Below the pieces are notes generated by a model. That model worked only from the letters and a program-made list of their open reading frames with translations, ran no database searches and had not been told where the DNA came from. DNA of 64,000 nt from Vitellaria paradoxa (Eukaryota > Streptophyta > Magnoliopsida > Ericales > Sapotaceae): the NCBI GenBank assembly GCA_019916065.1, contig CM034233.1:49567509-49631508 (forward strand), given 5' to 3'. Below are positions 46,263-58,108 of this stretch, in pieces. The number at the start of each line of letters is the position of its first letter. Position 1 is the stretch's first letter. A program made the translations under genes and the position numbers.

Positions 46263-48281
46263 TGTAATGACCTGAATTTTCATTTAATTTAGTTATATTA
46301 TATATATTTATTTATTCAGTGAGTTTATTTCGTTATTTATATTTAATAATTTATAATTTTGGGTATCCAATTTTAAGTTGTACTTAAAAAGATTAATTTT
46401 TGGGGTATATTTGAAAAGATTTTTATTTTTTAGGAAAAAAGGTGTAATTTTCTTAAACTTATGGGATTTAGGAAAATAATTAAGTTGGTTAGGGTTAAAA
46501 CCCTGCTTCTATAAATATATAAATCTATATTTAATTTTGGTAAAAAAATAAAACCCTAGAGAGAGATCGAGAGAGAGAGAGAGGAGAAGAAAGGGATTGG
46601 CGGCTGATAAGAAACTTTGGGGGGTGGAAAGCAATCTGCTGAATTGAAACCGGTAAGGGGCAGAAACTCCATGTTATTATATATATGTGTTGTTATACAT
46701 GTAAGGTATATGCATACACGTGCGTTGAGTGATTGTTTAATAGTATATACTAATGTGATTTATATATATTAATTAAATTTGGGCGTTTGATGTTCGTGAC
46801 TAATGGGTTAATGTGAACTAAAAAAAGGAAACCCAAAATAGTTAATCAAGCAGGAAGTATGGAAAACATACTTGACCAGGAGAAAGAAAAGTATTAAATT
46901 AAAATAAATAACTTTTATGATTTGATGTTGAATGAAAGTAATGGTTATTTGTTTTTTTTTTTTTTTCTTACTTGAAACAATGTCCACAGGATTTGTGTGC
47001 TGGGTGAATCGTTAATAGGTAATGATTTATTTGATTCATAGGTTGTCAGTTGATGATATTTTGAAATTCAAAATAAACTTTTGGGCATTAGTTTTGTAAA
47101 TATATATATATATATATACTTTAATTAATGACTTTATTGACGTGAAGTTGCTAGAATTAAATTACTCCATTTTTTTATTATTTCATTTGATTTAATTAAA
47201 TGTATATGAGTGCTTGGATGTTTTAAAAGGTCTGAATGCATTTAGTTATAAATATATATGTATGTATATATATCAGTATGTGCGTGATTATATCAGTATA
47301 TATCAGTGTGTTACTTAATGCTTTGGTAAATTAATGTATAATAAAGTTAAAAAAAATTATTTAATGTGGAATTAAAAAGGAAAATTTAATGTTGTGTTTT
47401 GATTGGGTTGAGGGGTACTGAAAATATCGGGTATACGTACCCAAGGGTTGAAAGTCCCGAAACCCGCGCGGGGTTGGTTATCGATTCCAGTAGGCTAATA
47501 ACCTATAAACGAGCCGATCCCTAAGGGTGGCATATTATATTCCTAAGGTTTCGGCCTAGAAAACAGGCACCAAAGGATGGTGTATATTGGTTGGGTCCTG
47601 TTTCTAGGGGACAACCAAGCAGGCATCAATGAATGATGTATATTGGTTGCGTCTTGTGTCTACGAGATAACCAAGCAGCAGTACCTTGAAATCAAATTGA
47701 TTTTCTTTGATGTGTTATGTAGTGCAATAATAAAATTAATGGTAATGAAAAGAGGTAAATAAATAAATTTAAGTTTTTGTTGCTACTTGTGCATAATTGT
47801 TTCACTTAGTAGCATGTTAGGGCATACTGCATTTAGGATTATTATTATTATGGTCCGAGCACACGTGGTATTAGTGCTAAACCCCTTACAGCTTGTGATG
47901 CAGGTAATGAGTTTGAGTCACGTGTTGGACCTTCTGAGCATAGGAATTAAAGTTTTATTTATTATTTTTATGTAATTATTTTAGACTCTAGAAATTATTT
48001 ATTTAGTGGATTGTGGTAAACCTCTGTTTTTGAGGTGAAAGTTAATTAATATTATTATTTGTTTTTTTTTTTTTGGTTAGGTTTAGTTTTGGAGATTTGT
48101 TGCCAAGTAGATTTCAACTGTGGCATTTATTTAAATATAAAGTTTAGTTTTATTTATTTTTTTATATTTTTGCTCTATAGTGTGTGTGTATGGCTCTAGT
48201 GTGGGACAGGAAAAGTTATTAAATGATGTAATGTGTGTTCTTTGGTTCACGTACTCAGGTTGTGAAACCCGAGGCGTGACA
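46263..48281 (+). mobile_element. Solo LTR (Ty3/gypsy-type termini)
   Basis: Starts TGTAATGACCTG, ends CCCGAGGCGTGACA, flanked by perfect 5-bp duplications TGAAT (46258-46262 and 48282-48286). 2019 bp with no coding region. The 47400-47690 part is GC-richer and contains two related units ATTGGTTG(G/C)GTC(C/T)TGT about 75 bp apart. Termini resemble those of the minus-oriented solo LTR at 3286-7766, suggesting the same broad lineage (chromovirus, inferred). Confidence 0.9.
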
Positions 48282-48286
48282 TGAAT

Positions 48287-49900
48287 CAATAAAGATAAAG
48301 GAAATGGGAAAAGTATGCAACAATGAGAAAACATGCAAACAATCTAACTAACAAACCGGATTATTTCAACAACGGATTATACAACTAACCAACTAGAAAA
48401 TACAAACCAACATCCAACAAATGCCAAATATCTATTTTTACTCCCCCTTTTTGGTTACTAAAATTGACAAAAGTAAAGAAAAGTAAACAAACATAATCAC
48501 AACACAAATTAATAGTAGCCACTCCACCACTAACTAATCTATAATTCGAGATACTTTGGAAAAATCCTCCATGGGTTATTTTTGCTTAAAAAATTTTTAC
48601 TAGACAAAAATTATGTCGGATAGAAAATACAAAACAGGTCTATCAAAGAAGTTTTAATTCTCCTATTTTCAAACATTTAAATCAATCATTCAAACATTTA
48701 AAAAAAAAATGAATCAAAATCCATCTTCCCAAATAAATTTTCAAGATTTGTGTCATGAGATGAATTAAGTCATAAAATCGAAAACAACGCTCGTGCACGA
48801 GTGAGGATATGACTAATCAAGCATATATTATCCCCCTCAATCAAATCACAAGATTAAAAATTAAATTTGAGGCACCAAATGAATTTAGAGCAGTTTTTTA
48901 TTTTAATAATATTTTTGGATTTTTCTTTGAGATTTTCTCAATTAATTTTCATCTAACCACATATATATTTTTTTCTCTGTGATCTTTCAAAATCTCGATG
49001 ACTTTCACAGGTTGATGGGTAGGTAACTATTCCCTTAAATCGTATTTTCTCAAAGAATGGTTATTTTGATAATTAACACGTCATTAAAGGCATTCTCGCT
49101 AGTCCCACCGGTAGCTTTTTCCAATATAGGATACAACTATTATTTTAATTGCTCTTCATCATTTTTTAATGCATCAAATATTAACTTAAAATCCATAGAT
49201 AAGAAGATAGAAAAATATATACAAAATCAATTAAGTGTTTAAGGAAGCACTTTAAAATTATGGCAAAATTCATCAAAACATTTCTTTTTAATTCACACAA
49301 GATTAAAGATTTTTATCCAATATAATTGATAGGCTGAATGTTTGACGCACATGTAAGAGGATAGGATTCATAAAATATCTTATTAACAAATTGTGAACTT
49401 CTAACTTTCTTAATTTTTATCAAATCCAATTAAAAATGAACACAAATACCCAAACAATTTAAAAATTACTCCCCCTCACTCCAAAAACTTTTTTTCTTTT
49501 AAATCAAATAAAATTGAAATAAATCATGCAAAGAATTAAAAAAAAAAAACTAATCTACATGTTTTCATGGAGCTAGGATATAATATAATAATAATTCAAA
49601 ACCTAGTCCATGGAAAAATTATGCCTCCACTTATCAAGTCTCATCCTTACAACATTCTTCAGGGCACACTTGACATTCAAGTCACTCTTTCTAACCCAAA
49701 CAATCCTAATTTTTGGAAAAACATTTTGCACCATAGGGTTTGTGGGTTAGATCCAATAGGTTTTGAAAAACTTTTCTTTTCATCTTTCCACATTGGCCTA
49801 TAGTTTTAAGGTCTACTATCATAGAAAAACTTATTTGACCTCAATGGGTTGTACCTAGTTGACATTTGAAAATTAGGTCTTATAAAATTCCTATTGTCAA
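48287..49900 (-). other. Non-coding interior of the pol-less copia element
   Basis: AT-rich sequence where pol would be expected; only faint gag C-terminal debris at 49570-49990. No integrase or reverse transcriptase motif was found. Confidence 0.6.
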
Positions 49901-49994
49901 CGTAGGATAGGGGCAACCCATACAACCCATGCGACAAATGAGATTTCCTCTTATTTTGTCATTGTGGTTTCGTGACAGAGGGAGGTTTCGAAAT

Positions 49995-50530
49995 TTATGT
50001 TGATGCCTCTACAAAGACTTTTGGACCACTCCTTGATGGGAAGGATAAATTCTTTACCTTGTGTGAATCTTCATAACCAAGTCCTCTCTTATCAGTGAGT
50101 CTTTGTTGGGAACTCAAAATTTCATATAACTTTTTTGATGGTTTGCTAAATTTTTCTTGAAGGTCTTTTAGCTTATTCTTCACTTTACTACACTCCTTGT
50201 CTTTGGTTATTAAATTTTCCCTCATTGCATTAGCAATGTTTTTTAGCGTCTCAAATTCTTCTTCCACTTTGTGAATTGTCTTTTGTTGAACAAGAGTTTG
50301 TGGCTCAAAGCCTTCACACTTAATCATGAGTTCCTCATTTTCCTTCTTTAATGCTCTAATCACTGCCTTTAATTTTTCATTCTCCTTAAACAACTTTTGG
50401 TAATCTTCAACCAAATGATCATGAGCCTCTTGAAGAAAAGACTTTATATTGACATCCCGTTGCTCATTAATAGTTGATGAAGATGATTCAGGGTGTTCGC
50501 TTTCACTTTTGTAGGCCCAATTAAACCAAC
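49995..50530 (-). pseudogene. copia gag fragment with coiled coil
   Basis: The minus strand encodes a 139-residue uninterrupted stretch from 50414, extendable upstream in frame to about 50530, rich in E, K and L with heptad-like spacing (E-N-E-K-L-K ... K-K-E-N-E-E-L). It ends with S-S-Q-Q-R-L-T-D-K-R-G-L-G-Y, the conserved motif before the zinc knuckle in Sire-like copia Gag. The N-terminal Gag domain and the zinc knuckle are missing or destroyed. The same kind of coiled coil occurs in the complete copia element at 54865-55090. Confidence 0.75.
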
Positions 50531-50690
50531 CTTGCCAACATTATTAATTTTTTAATATTTTTATAAGATTTAGTAATACCTAGAGAATCATCTAGAACCT
50601 AAAAAATTGAAGTAAATGCCATGCAGTGGGTTGACAGATACCATACTTTCAGGATCTCACCTGTGTGGTAAAAAACCTTAGGCAAATACT

Positions 50691-50702
50691 GCTCTGATAC
50701 CA
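50691..50702 (-). promoter_or_regulatory. tRNA-Met primer binding site (minus)
   Basis: Reverse complement is TGGTATCAGAGC, the standard plant initiator tRNA-Met primer site, two bases from the LTR edge. Confidence 0.92.
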
Positions 50703-50704
50703 AT

Positions 50705-51340
50705 TGAAAAACTATGTGAAGCGTAGAACCAATAGATTACTCGAACATAATGCTAAAAATGAAAAAAACACAAAGAATTTAACATGAAACTCAAACTAGG
50801 AAACCAAAACTTCTTTTACTATATAAAACGGGTTACAAAGTTACAATCACAAACTTACACAATTAAAACCCCTCGATCTCTTGCGTTGAGACTTTACTTG
50901 TATCACAATGATAAACCCTCACTAGTGAAAGATCAGTCTTTAATCCCTTAAAGATCAGGAAGCAAATATGCAAAGTTGTTTAGTTAAGACATGATAGAGA
51001 ACTCTTGAATTAATGGAATAGCTTTTTATCTCACGTTCTCTGTCTTCAAAAACCCTAAGAGAAGGTTTCAATATATAGAGCACCCCAACAATCCAATGCT
51101 ACATTGGATTGTATTTTCCTGTTTCCAAAATCTTTTAAGAGTTTTTCCAAATCTGTTAGGAAACTTTCCAACCTCCTTGAATATTATAAACTTGCTTAAA
51201 GTATTTCCAACCTCCTTTAGGAAACTTTTCAAACAATCTTCAAACCTATAACTTTGACACCTTAGCCAAATGCTTAAAGGTACAAGTTTAAAATTGTTGT
51301 TTTGTTCACTAACTTGGTAATTACAAAAATAAACGCAACA
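50705..51340 (-). repeat. 5' LTR of the pol-less copia element
   Basis: In minus orientation begins TGTTGCGTTTATTTTTG and ends CACATAGTTTTTCA next to the primer site. Confidence 0.9.
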
Positions 51341-51589
51341 AACTTAATCAAATAAAAATTAATTAGTTTTATTTATAAGCCTTTTTTATTCACACACACA
51401 ATGCTCAGGATAATAAAAAGATAGATTACATCAAAAAAAGAAAAAAGAAAGAGAAAGAGAGAGAGCCATCAGTCATTGGCATTTTTTTTCCTCAAAGTGA
51501 CATCATTTCGTCAACTTCAGCGACTGAAGTTAGGAGCCGAGTTCAACCCCCCTTCCGTTAGTCTCCCACCAAGTGATTGTTAGGTGATT

Positions 51590-51592
51590 ATT
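51590..51592. repeat. Left 3-bp target duplication of CACTA element (ATT)
   Basis: ATT here and at 61620-61622, the 3-bp duplication typical of CACTA transposons. Confidence 0.75.
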
Positions 51593-51599
51593 CATTATA

Positions 51600-52055
51600 A
51601 AAAAATAGGTATAGGTGAGGAAAATTTTTGCAAGTAACCTTATTTCCTCGCTAATGGTAGGTTTTAGGTGAGGAAACAAATATTTCCTCCCAAATAGCTA
51701 AAATAGTTTTTACAAGAAAACATTTCCTCACTAATAGTTGTATTTTGCGAGGATTTTGGGATTTCCTCACTCTAGGGTTGAAAACATGGCGCTGAGATTT
51801 AGGAGTACTATAGGGGGGAGGAAATTAAGATTTCCTCATTAATAAGTGGGGTTTAGGCAAGGAAATATTGATTACCTCACTAATAGTCAATGAAGTTTTC
51901 AGACTATAGGCGAGGAAATTGAATTTCCTCGCTATAGAAAATATGGTGCCCCAACAAAATAGTGCACAGTGAAGAGGGTTGGGAAGTACTATAGGCAAGG
52001 AAATTTAATGTCCTTGCTAATAGTGGTGTATAGGCAAGCAAATATTAGTTTCCTC
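51600..52055. repeat. Left subterminal repeats of the CACTA element
   Basis: At least eight copies of GAGGAAA/TTTCCTC words, arranged as short inverted pairs around a few bases, as in GCGAGGAAATTGAATTTCCTCGC at 51909-51931. In CACTA elements such repeats bind the transposase. Confidence 0.8.
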
Positions 52056-53638
52056 TGTTAGCCCAAGGTTTATAAAGTTATTTTTATAATTGATTTTGAT
52101 GATAACAAACATTGAATTAAATTTTCGCAATTAATTTTCAAAGACACTGTATGAAATGTAACAATTCATTTGATAGATTCAAGATAATAGAGTTGGAAGA
52201 GATTGATATTACTTTTTAGATATTTTCACATAATTTGGATGAAGGAATAAATGAATTTCAAAGTTGAGAGTAATAGAAATCAAAGTACGAAGAAGATTTG
52301 AACTAGAGGTTAACTCGGATAAACAGAGAAATCAGGCATGTGTTAGTATATAGATAATATCCTAAGATCCAACGGTTCAATTTTTGTGACATTTTAATAT
52401 AGTAAACTACACTTCCATATCTACAACTTTACCGAAGGGAGATTTTGGTGGATCTGAATTTAAGGTGTCAAAACATGAGTTGGAATATTAGTTATTACAG
52501 AAAAGATTTTAATTCTGGATTCTAGAGCTAGTCTTAGTTTTTGAGACATAACTCATACTATACAGCTTTAAAAATTCTTATTTTTGGTGTGTGAAAAGAA
52601 GACTCAAAAAGGTACAACTTTTATAGTTTTAAGGTTCTTCTAATTCTAAAAGTATCATGGTGAAACAGAAGCTTAAACTGGAAACACAGATTCAGAATGT
52701 TAGAAAACGCTATCAGAAGCTGGTCTCGGTTCAGAAGCCATATCTGACTATCTAACCGTTGGATGAACCTCAAAAGTTGACATGTGATAGCTGACTTAGA
52801 TATGTACAAAGTCTTTACTCTGAGCCAATGTCATATTTGAACGTTATGAGAGTGAAAAACGGTCACAAATATATCTCAGAAAATCTGAATCTGAAAGACA
52901 GCATTGGAAGCAAGGAATTTCAATTTCTTTCAAGGGCAAAAGTGTCTTTTCACTTTGTAACGGCTATTTGAAGATTTTCATCTGTAAATAGAGCCTCAAA
53001 CTCAGATTCAAGGACATGAAAAAGGCGAGAAAGAAGTGCTTACAAAGAGATACAAAAAATTTCATATCTTTGCAAACATAGAGTGATTTCTTCTCACATT
53101 TGTGCTTCATCTTTCATATTCAACTTGTGAGAGTTTCTTTTTGATTTGATTGGGTTATAAACTCATCATTGTTGTTGTAAGAAAGGGAAATTTAAAGCCC
53201 TTTTAATTTGTGAGAGTTGGGTGAGCTCTTGTTGGTTTTGGTTCAAGTGTTAGAACCAAAACAAGATACTTTCTTTGAGAGAGACTTGTGTGAGTGATTT
53301 GGGGATAAAATCACTTGGGAAAGGTTTCTAGTACCTTGGGAAGCTAGTGTGTAATAAGCTCTTCAAAGAATAGTGGAGAAATCTCAAGGAAGGCCTTGGG
53401 GAGTGGACGTAGGCAACATTGAAGTCGAACCACTATAAATCGATTGTGTTTGCTTCTCTTCCCTTCTCTTTATAGTTGTTGCAAACACTAGCACTCACTC
53501 TTCACTCACAAATATTGAATAATGTTTTGGTGCATTTTATATTCATCTTGACATATTTGTTTTAGGGTTAAATTTTTATTTGTAAAATTTTTAAGCAACC
53601 CTATTCACTCCCTTCTAGTGTTGCTATTTAGGACAACA
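52056..53638 (+). repeat. 5' LTR of the Sire-like element
   Basis: Begins TGTTAGCCCAAGG and ends GGACAACA directly before ATTGGTATCAGAGC. Confidence 0.95.
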
Positions 53639-53640
53639 AT

Positions 53641-53652
53641 TGGTATCAGAGC
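53641..53652 (+). promoter_or_regulatory. tRNA-Met primer binding site
   Basis: TGGTATCAGAGC, two bases after the LTR. Confidence 0.95.
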
Positions 53653-53694
53653 AAGGGCTCGTATTTTTGACTTAACCGTCTAAGAGTTAAGATC

Positions 53695-55347
53695 ATGGCA
53701 ACATCTTTTGGCACCTCCACTTTTGAAGGCCAATCGACCCACCGACCTCCTTTGTTCAATGGAACAAATTATAATTATTGGAAGGCTAGAATGAGAATCT
53801 ATGTTCAAGCCATTGATTATGGGTCATGGAAAGTCATATCTAATGGACCTTATGTTCCTTCTAAAACCGTAGATAATAGGATTGTTCCTAAGGATGAAAG
53901 TAAATGGACCGAAGCCGATGAAGCTAAAGTCCAATTAAATGCCAAAGCTATGAACATGTTATATTGTGCACTTGACCCTAATGAGTTTAATAGAATTTCT
54001 ACTTGTGAAACCGCTAAAGAAATTTGGGATAAATTAGAAGTCACTCATGAAGGTACTAATCAAGTTAAAGAGTCTAAAATTAGTATGCTTGTTCATCATT
54101 ATGAATTGTTTAAAATGAAACCGGATGAGTCTATTTCGGAAATGTTTACTAGGTTTATCGATATTATAAATAGTTTGAAATCTCTTGGTAAAATCTATAC
54201 TAACGTTGAAATGGTGAGAAAAATTCTTAGGTCTTTGCCAAAGGGATGGGAACCAAAGGTGACGGCCATCCAAGAAGCAAAAGATCTCATAAGATTGAGC
54301 TTAGATGAACTCTTGGGTTCCCTTATGACCCATGAGATTACTTTAATAGCTAATGAGGAAGAAAACTCAAAAAAGAAGAAAGGAATTGCTTTCAAGTCCA
54401 CATTTAATGATAAAAGTGTTGATGAATCAAGTGATGAAGATGATGAAGACATTGCTATGATCACTAGAAAATTCAAGAAATACATTAACAAAAAGAAACA
54501 AGGCGGAAGAAAATTCCATAAGAAGGAGACAACCAAAGGAGACTCAAGTAAGAAAGATATTATCATTTGCTATGAATGTAAAAGGCCCGGCCATATCAAG
54601 CCCGAATGTCCTCAACTCAAAAAGAGTTATAAAAAGGACAAAAAGAATGCAATGGTGGCAACATGGGGAGATAGTGATGATAGTTCCTCCGATAATGAGT
54701 CACATGGAGAAGAAATTGCAAACATTTGTTTTATGGCTCAAGAATAAGAGAATGAGGTATGTGAATCTTCTAATCAATTTACTTATGATGAACTTTTAAA
54801 TGCTTTTGAAGATTTACATCATGAACTTACGAAAATTGCTTCAAAGAATGTTTCTTTAAAAAAGATGGTCTCTTCTCTTTCTCAAGAAAATGATGCTTTA
54901 AAGAAAGAAAATGAATTTTTAAAAAGAGAGCTTGAAACTAAAACCTTGACTCCAAATGAGTTCCAAAACGAAAATGAAACCTTAAAAAATCAAGTAAAGG
55001 ATTTAACAAAATCTCTTGCAAAGTTTGTTAAAGGAAATGAAAACTTAGATATGATTCTTGGTAGACAAAGATGTGTTTTTAATAAAAGTGGAATTGGTTT
55101 CAATCCTTCTAAAAAGCAAAAATTTTATAAGGACTTGTTTTGGAGAGCAACATCTTCTAGTAATCATCATTTTACTTGCCATTATTGTAATAATAAAGGA
55201 CATATTATTTATTCATGCCCTTATAAGAAAAAGACTTATAGTGGACCTAAAATGATACGGGTTCCAAAGAAGAAAATGAATTTAAATGATGATATGTCTA
55301 ACCTTCAAGGACCCAAGAAAATTTGGGTACCAAAAGTCAATGGTTGA
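53695..55347 (+). pseudogene. Sire-like gag
   Basis: Begins at ATG 53695 with M-A-T-S-F-G and the P-P-L-F-N-G-T-N-Y-N-Y-W-K motif of plant copia Gag. The UBN2-type domain covers about residues 60-200, then a Lys/Ser/Asp-rich region. A first zinc knuckle C-Y-E-C-K-R-P-G-H-I-K-P-E-C lies at about 54571-54612. A TAA at 54746-54748 interrupts the frame, which then continues unchanged through a coiled coil (S-Q-E-N-D-A-L-K-K-E-N) and a second knuckle C-H-Y-C-N-N-K-G-H-I-I-Y-S-C near 55178-55219, to the stop at 55345-55347. A one-base frame change separates it from protease. Mostly preserved, but not translatable in one piece. Confidence 0.9.
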
Positions 55348-55366
55348 TTTTCTCTTGTAGGTTTGC

Positions 55367-56608
55367 TTGAAATCTAAATCAAAGAGTGAAAGATGGTTCC
55401 TTGATAGTGCTTGCTCAAGGCATATGACGGGTGATGCAACTATGTTCACTTTTTTATCTTCTAAAAATGGAGGATTTGTCACTTTTGGAGACAATAGCAA
55501 AGGAAGAATTATTGGCATAGGTAATATTGGTAAATCTCCATTCCCTACCATTGAAAATGTATTATTAGTTGAAGGTTTAAAACATAATTTGCTTAGTATT
55601 AGTCAATTATGTGATAAAGATAATCGTGTTATATTTGATCATTCCCATTGCATCATAGAGAACATTAATGGCCATAAGACATTATTTGTAGGGCATAGAC
55701 ATGAAAATGTTTATGTTGGTCATTTAAATGATTTACCCTTGAATGATGTCAAATGTTTTTTGGTAATGAATGATAATAGTTGGTTATGGCATAGAAGACT
55801 TGGACATGCTAGCATGGATTTAATTTCAAAACTTTCCAAAAATGACTTAGTTGTTGGTTTACCCAATATTAAATTTGAAAAAGACAAATTATGTGATGCA
55901 TGTCAATTTGGAAAACAAGTTAAAACATCTTTCAAATCTAAAAATATAGTTTCAACTTCTAGGCCATTACAACTACTACACATGGATTTATTTGGCCCTA
56001 CTAGGACTTTAAGTCTTGGTGGAAAATCATATGCACTTGTGGTTGTTGATTATTACTCTAGATTTATATGGGCGGCATTCTTAGCTCATAAGGATGAAGC
56101 TTTCTATGCTTTTACAAGACTTTGTCGGAAACTTCAAAATGAAAAGGGATTTCTTATTTCTACAATTAGAAATGACCATGGTAAAGAACTTGAAAATTCT
56201 TCTTTTGAAAAATATTGTGATGAACATGGAATAGATCATAATTTCTCGGCTCCTAGAACTCCTCAACAAAATGGTGTAGTTGAGAGGAAGAATAGGACTC
56301 TTGTAGAAATAGCTAGAACTATGCTTTGTGAAAATAATCTACCAAAGTACTTTTGGGCCGAGGCGGTTAACACCACTTGCCATATTGTAAACCGAGTAAT
56401 GATTAGACCTATTATAAAGAAAACTCCATATGAGCTATGGAAAGGTAGAAAGCCTAATATTAGCTACTTTCATGCATTTGGTTGTAAATGTTTTGTTTTG
56501 AATAATAATAAAGACAATTTGGGAAATTTGATGCTAAATCGGATGAAGCAATATTTCTTGGATATTCTACTTCTAGTAAAGCTTATAGATATAATAAAAG
56601 AACTTTAG
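55367..56608 (+). pseudogene. Sire-like protease and integrase
   Basis: Protease starts with [14 protein letters not shown] near 55390-55435; the active site reads D-S-A where D-S-G is common in this family. The pre-integrase region contains W-H-R-R-L-G-H and C-D-A-C-Q-F-G-K, the zinc-binding HHCC set, at about 55790-55915. The integrase core follows: L-L-H-M-D-L-F-G-P (first Asp, near 55985), R-N-D-H-G-K-E-L (second Asp near 56172) and Q-Q-N-G-V-V-E-R-K-N (Glu near 56283). A lost base in GGGAAATTT (56521-56529) shifts the frame, so the last 29 codons are off frame. Confidence 0.9.
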
Positions 56609-57076
56609 TTGTAGAAGAATCTATTCATGTTGCATTTGATGAATCTAACACATTTTTTTCCAAGAATATTGAAAATGATGATGAAATAGGATTAGAACAA
56701 AGAATGAAAAGCTTCACTATCCAAGAGGGAGAAGTAAAGTCAATGAATGAAGATAAAGAATAACCATTAGCCATTGAAAATGCTCCAAAGCTTGATGAGT
56801 TCAAGAACAATAAAGAAGACTTACCAAAAGAATGGAGATACATTCACAATCACCCTAAGGATTTAATCATTGGTGATCCATCCAAAGGTATAACTACTCG
56901 TTCATCTCTTAGAAATTTTTGTAATAATCTAGCTTTTCTTTCTCAAATTGAGCCTAATTGTTTTCAAGAAGCCAAGAATGATGAAAGTTGGATTTTAGCT
57001 ATACAAGAAGAGCTTAATCAATTTGAAAGAAATCAAGTTTGGGATTTAGTCCCAAGACCTAATGATCATCCCGTGA
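56530..57076 (+). pseudogene. Linker between integrase and reverse transcriptase
   Basis: In the frame shifted by one base the usual integrase C-terminal sequence follows (F-L-G-Y-S then S-K-A-Y-R-Y), then a Glu/Asn-rich linker with one TAA at 56761-56763. The reverse transcriptase start T-K-W-V-F is reached at about 57082-57094, where a run of six T (57092-57097) causes the next frame change. Confidence 0.8.
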
Positions 57077-58108
57077 TTGGAACAAAATGGGTTTTTTAGA
57101 AATAAAATGGATGAATCTAGGATAGTTATTAGAAATAAAGCTCAATTGGTTGCCCAAGGTTTTAATCAAGAAGAAGGAATTGATTTTGATGAAACTTTTA
57201 CTCCGGTAGCTAGATTAGAAGCAATTAGAATGTTACTTGCAATTGCATGTTTTAGAAATTTCAAACTTTATCAAATGGATGTTAAAAGTACTTTTCTAAA
57301 TGGATACATTTCGGAAGAAGTTTATGTTGAACAACCTCCCGGTTTTGAAAACTATGAATTCCTAAATCATGTTTATATACTCAAAAAGGCTTTATATGGT
57401 TTAAAACAAGCTCCAAGATCTTGGTATGAAAGATTAAGTAAATTTTTGATTGAAAATGGTTTTACTAGAGGACAAATTGACACTACTCTTTTTATTAAAA
57501 CCAAAAATCATGATATGCTTATTATTCAAATATATGTGGATGATATTATATTTGGTGCTACTAATGACTCTCTTTGTCAAGAATTTGCTAAGAGCATGCA
57601 AGGTGAATTTGAAATGAGTATGATGGGAGAGCTAAATTATTTTCTTGGACTTCAAATTAAGCAAACTAAGGAAGGCATCTTCATAGACCAAGCCAAGTAC
57701 ACAAAAGATCTACTCAAGAGGTTTGGAATGGAAAATGCAAAGCCTATTAGGACCCCTATGAGTCCTTCAACCAAACTTGACAAGGATGAAAATGGTAAGA
57801 AAGTTGATGGAAAACTTTATAGAGGTATGATTGGCTCACTCTTATACTTAACGGCAAGTAAGCCCGATATTATGTTTAGTGTATGCATGTGCGCTAGATT
57901 TCAATCATGCCCTAAAGAATCTCATGTTATTGCCGTTAAAGGTATTTTTAGATATTTATTAGGAACACCTAATTTAGGATTATTTTATCCTAGGGATATT
58001 GCTTTTGACCTTATCGATTACTCCGATGCAGACTTTGCCGGATGCAAGGTTGATAGAAAAAGTACTAGTGGAACTTGTCAATTTCTAGGTCATTCACTTA
58101 TATCATAG
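57077..58108 (+). pseudogene. Sire-like reverse transcriptase
   Basis: Copies element RNA into DNA. After the T-run frame change the sequence is uninterrupted: [32 protein letters not shown] (first catalytic Asp), [15 protein letters not shown], and the catalytic box Y-V-D-D at 57533-57544, intact. The beginning of RNase H (Y-S-D-A-D-F-A-G) lies near 58020. A TAG at 58106-58108 stands where tryptophan is usual (I-S-W-F-S-K-K), consistent with a G to A change. Confidence 0.92.

Larger units (their letters stand above)
45264..51340 (-). mobile_element. Pol-less Ty1/copia element (Sire-like)
   Basis: Direct repeats of about 620-636 bp bound the element; right of the inner edge of the right copy is a tRNA-Met primer site in minus orientation, and the left copy is preceded (minus sense) by AAAGGGGGAGAT. 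A 4-5 bp duplication AACT(T) flanks it (45260-45264 and 51341-51345). Only part of gag is left (50540-49900); no protease, integrase or reverse transcriptase was seen, so it is non-autonomous by deletion. A solo LTR is nested at 46263-48281. Confidence 0.87.
44271..51582. mobile_element. Long foldback MITE, right arm split by a copia element
   Basis: Leaving out 45264-51345 (the copia element plus one duplication copy), about 1.2 kb remain that fold back on themselves over nearly the full length. Paired blocks: GACAATC/GATTGT at the ends; CTGATGGCT (44346-44354) with AGCCATCAG (about 51463-51471); TCCTGGGCATTGTG (about 44399) with CACAATGCTCAGGA (about 51400); TTGGTAACTTTTAGG with CCTAAAGTTGCCAA near 45192; CACTCAGGCCC (44718) with GGACCTGAGT (45000). 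Flanks share only TGATT, so superfamily is unassigned; the long inverted repeats suggest a Mutator-type or foldback element. Confidence 0.75.

Noticed and set aside
4081..48110. CRISPR array, phage, defence system or other prokaryotic system
   Set aside because: None of the repeats has regular spacer structure and all coding remains are eukaryotic plant transposon families.
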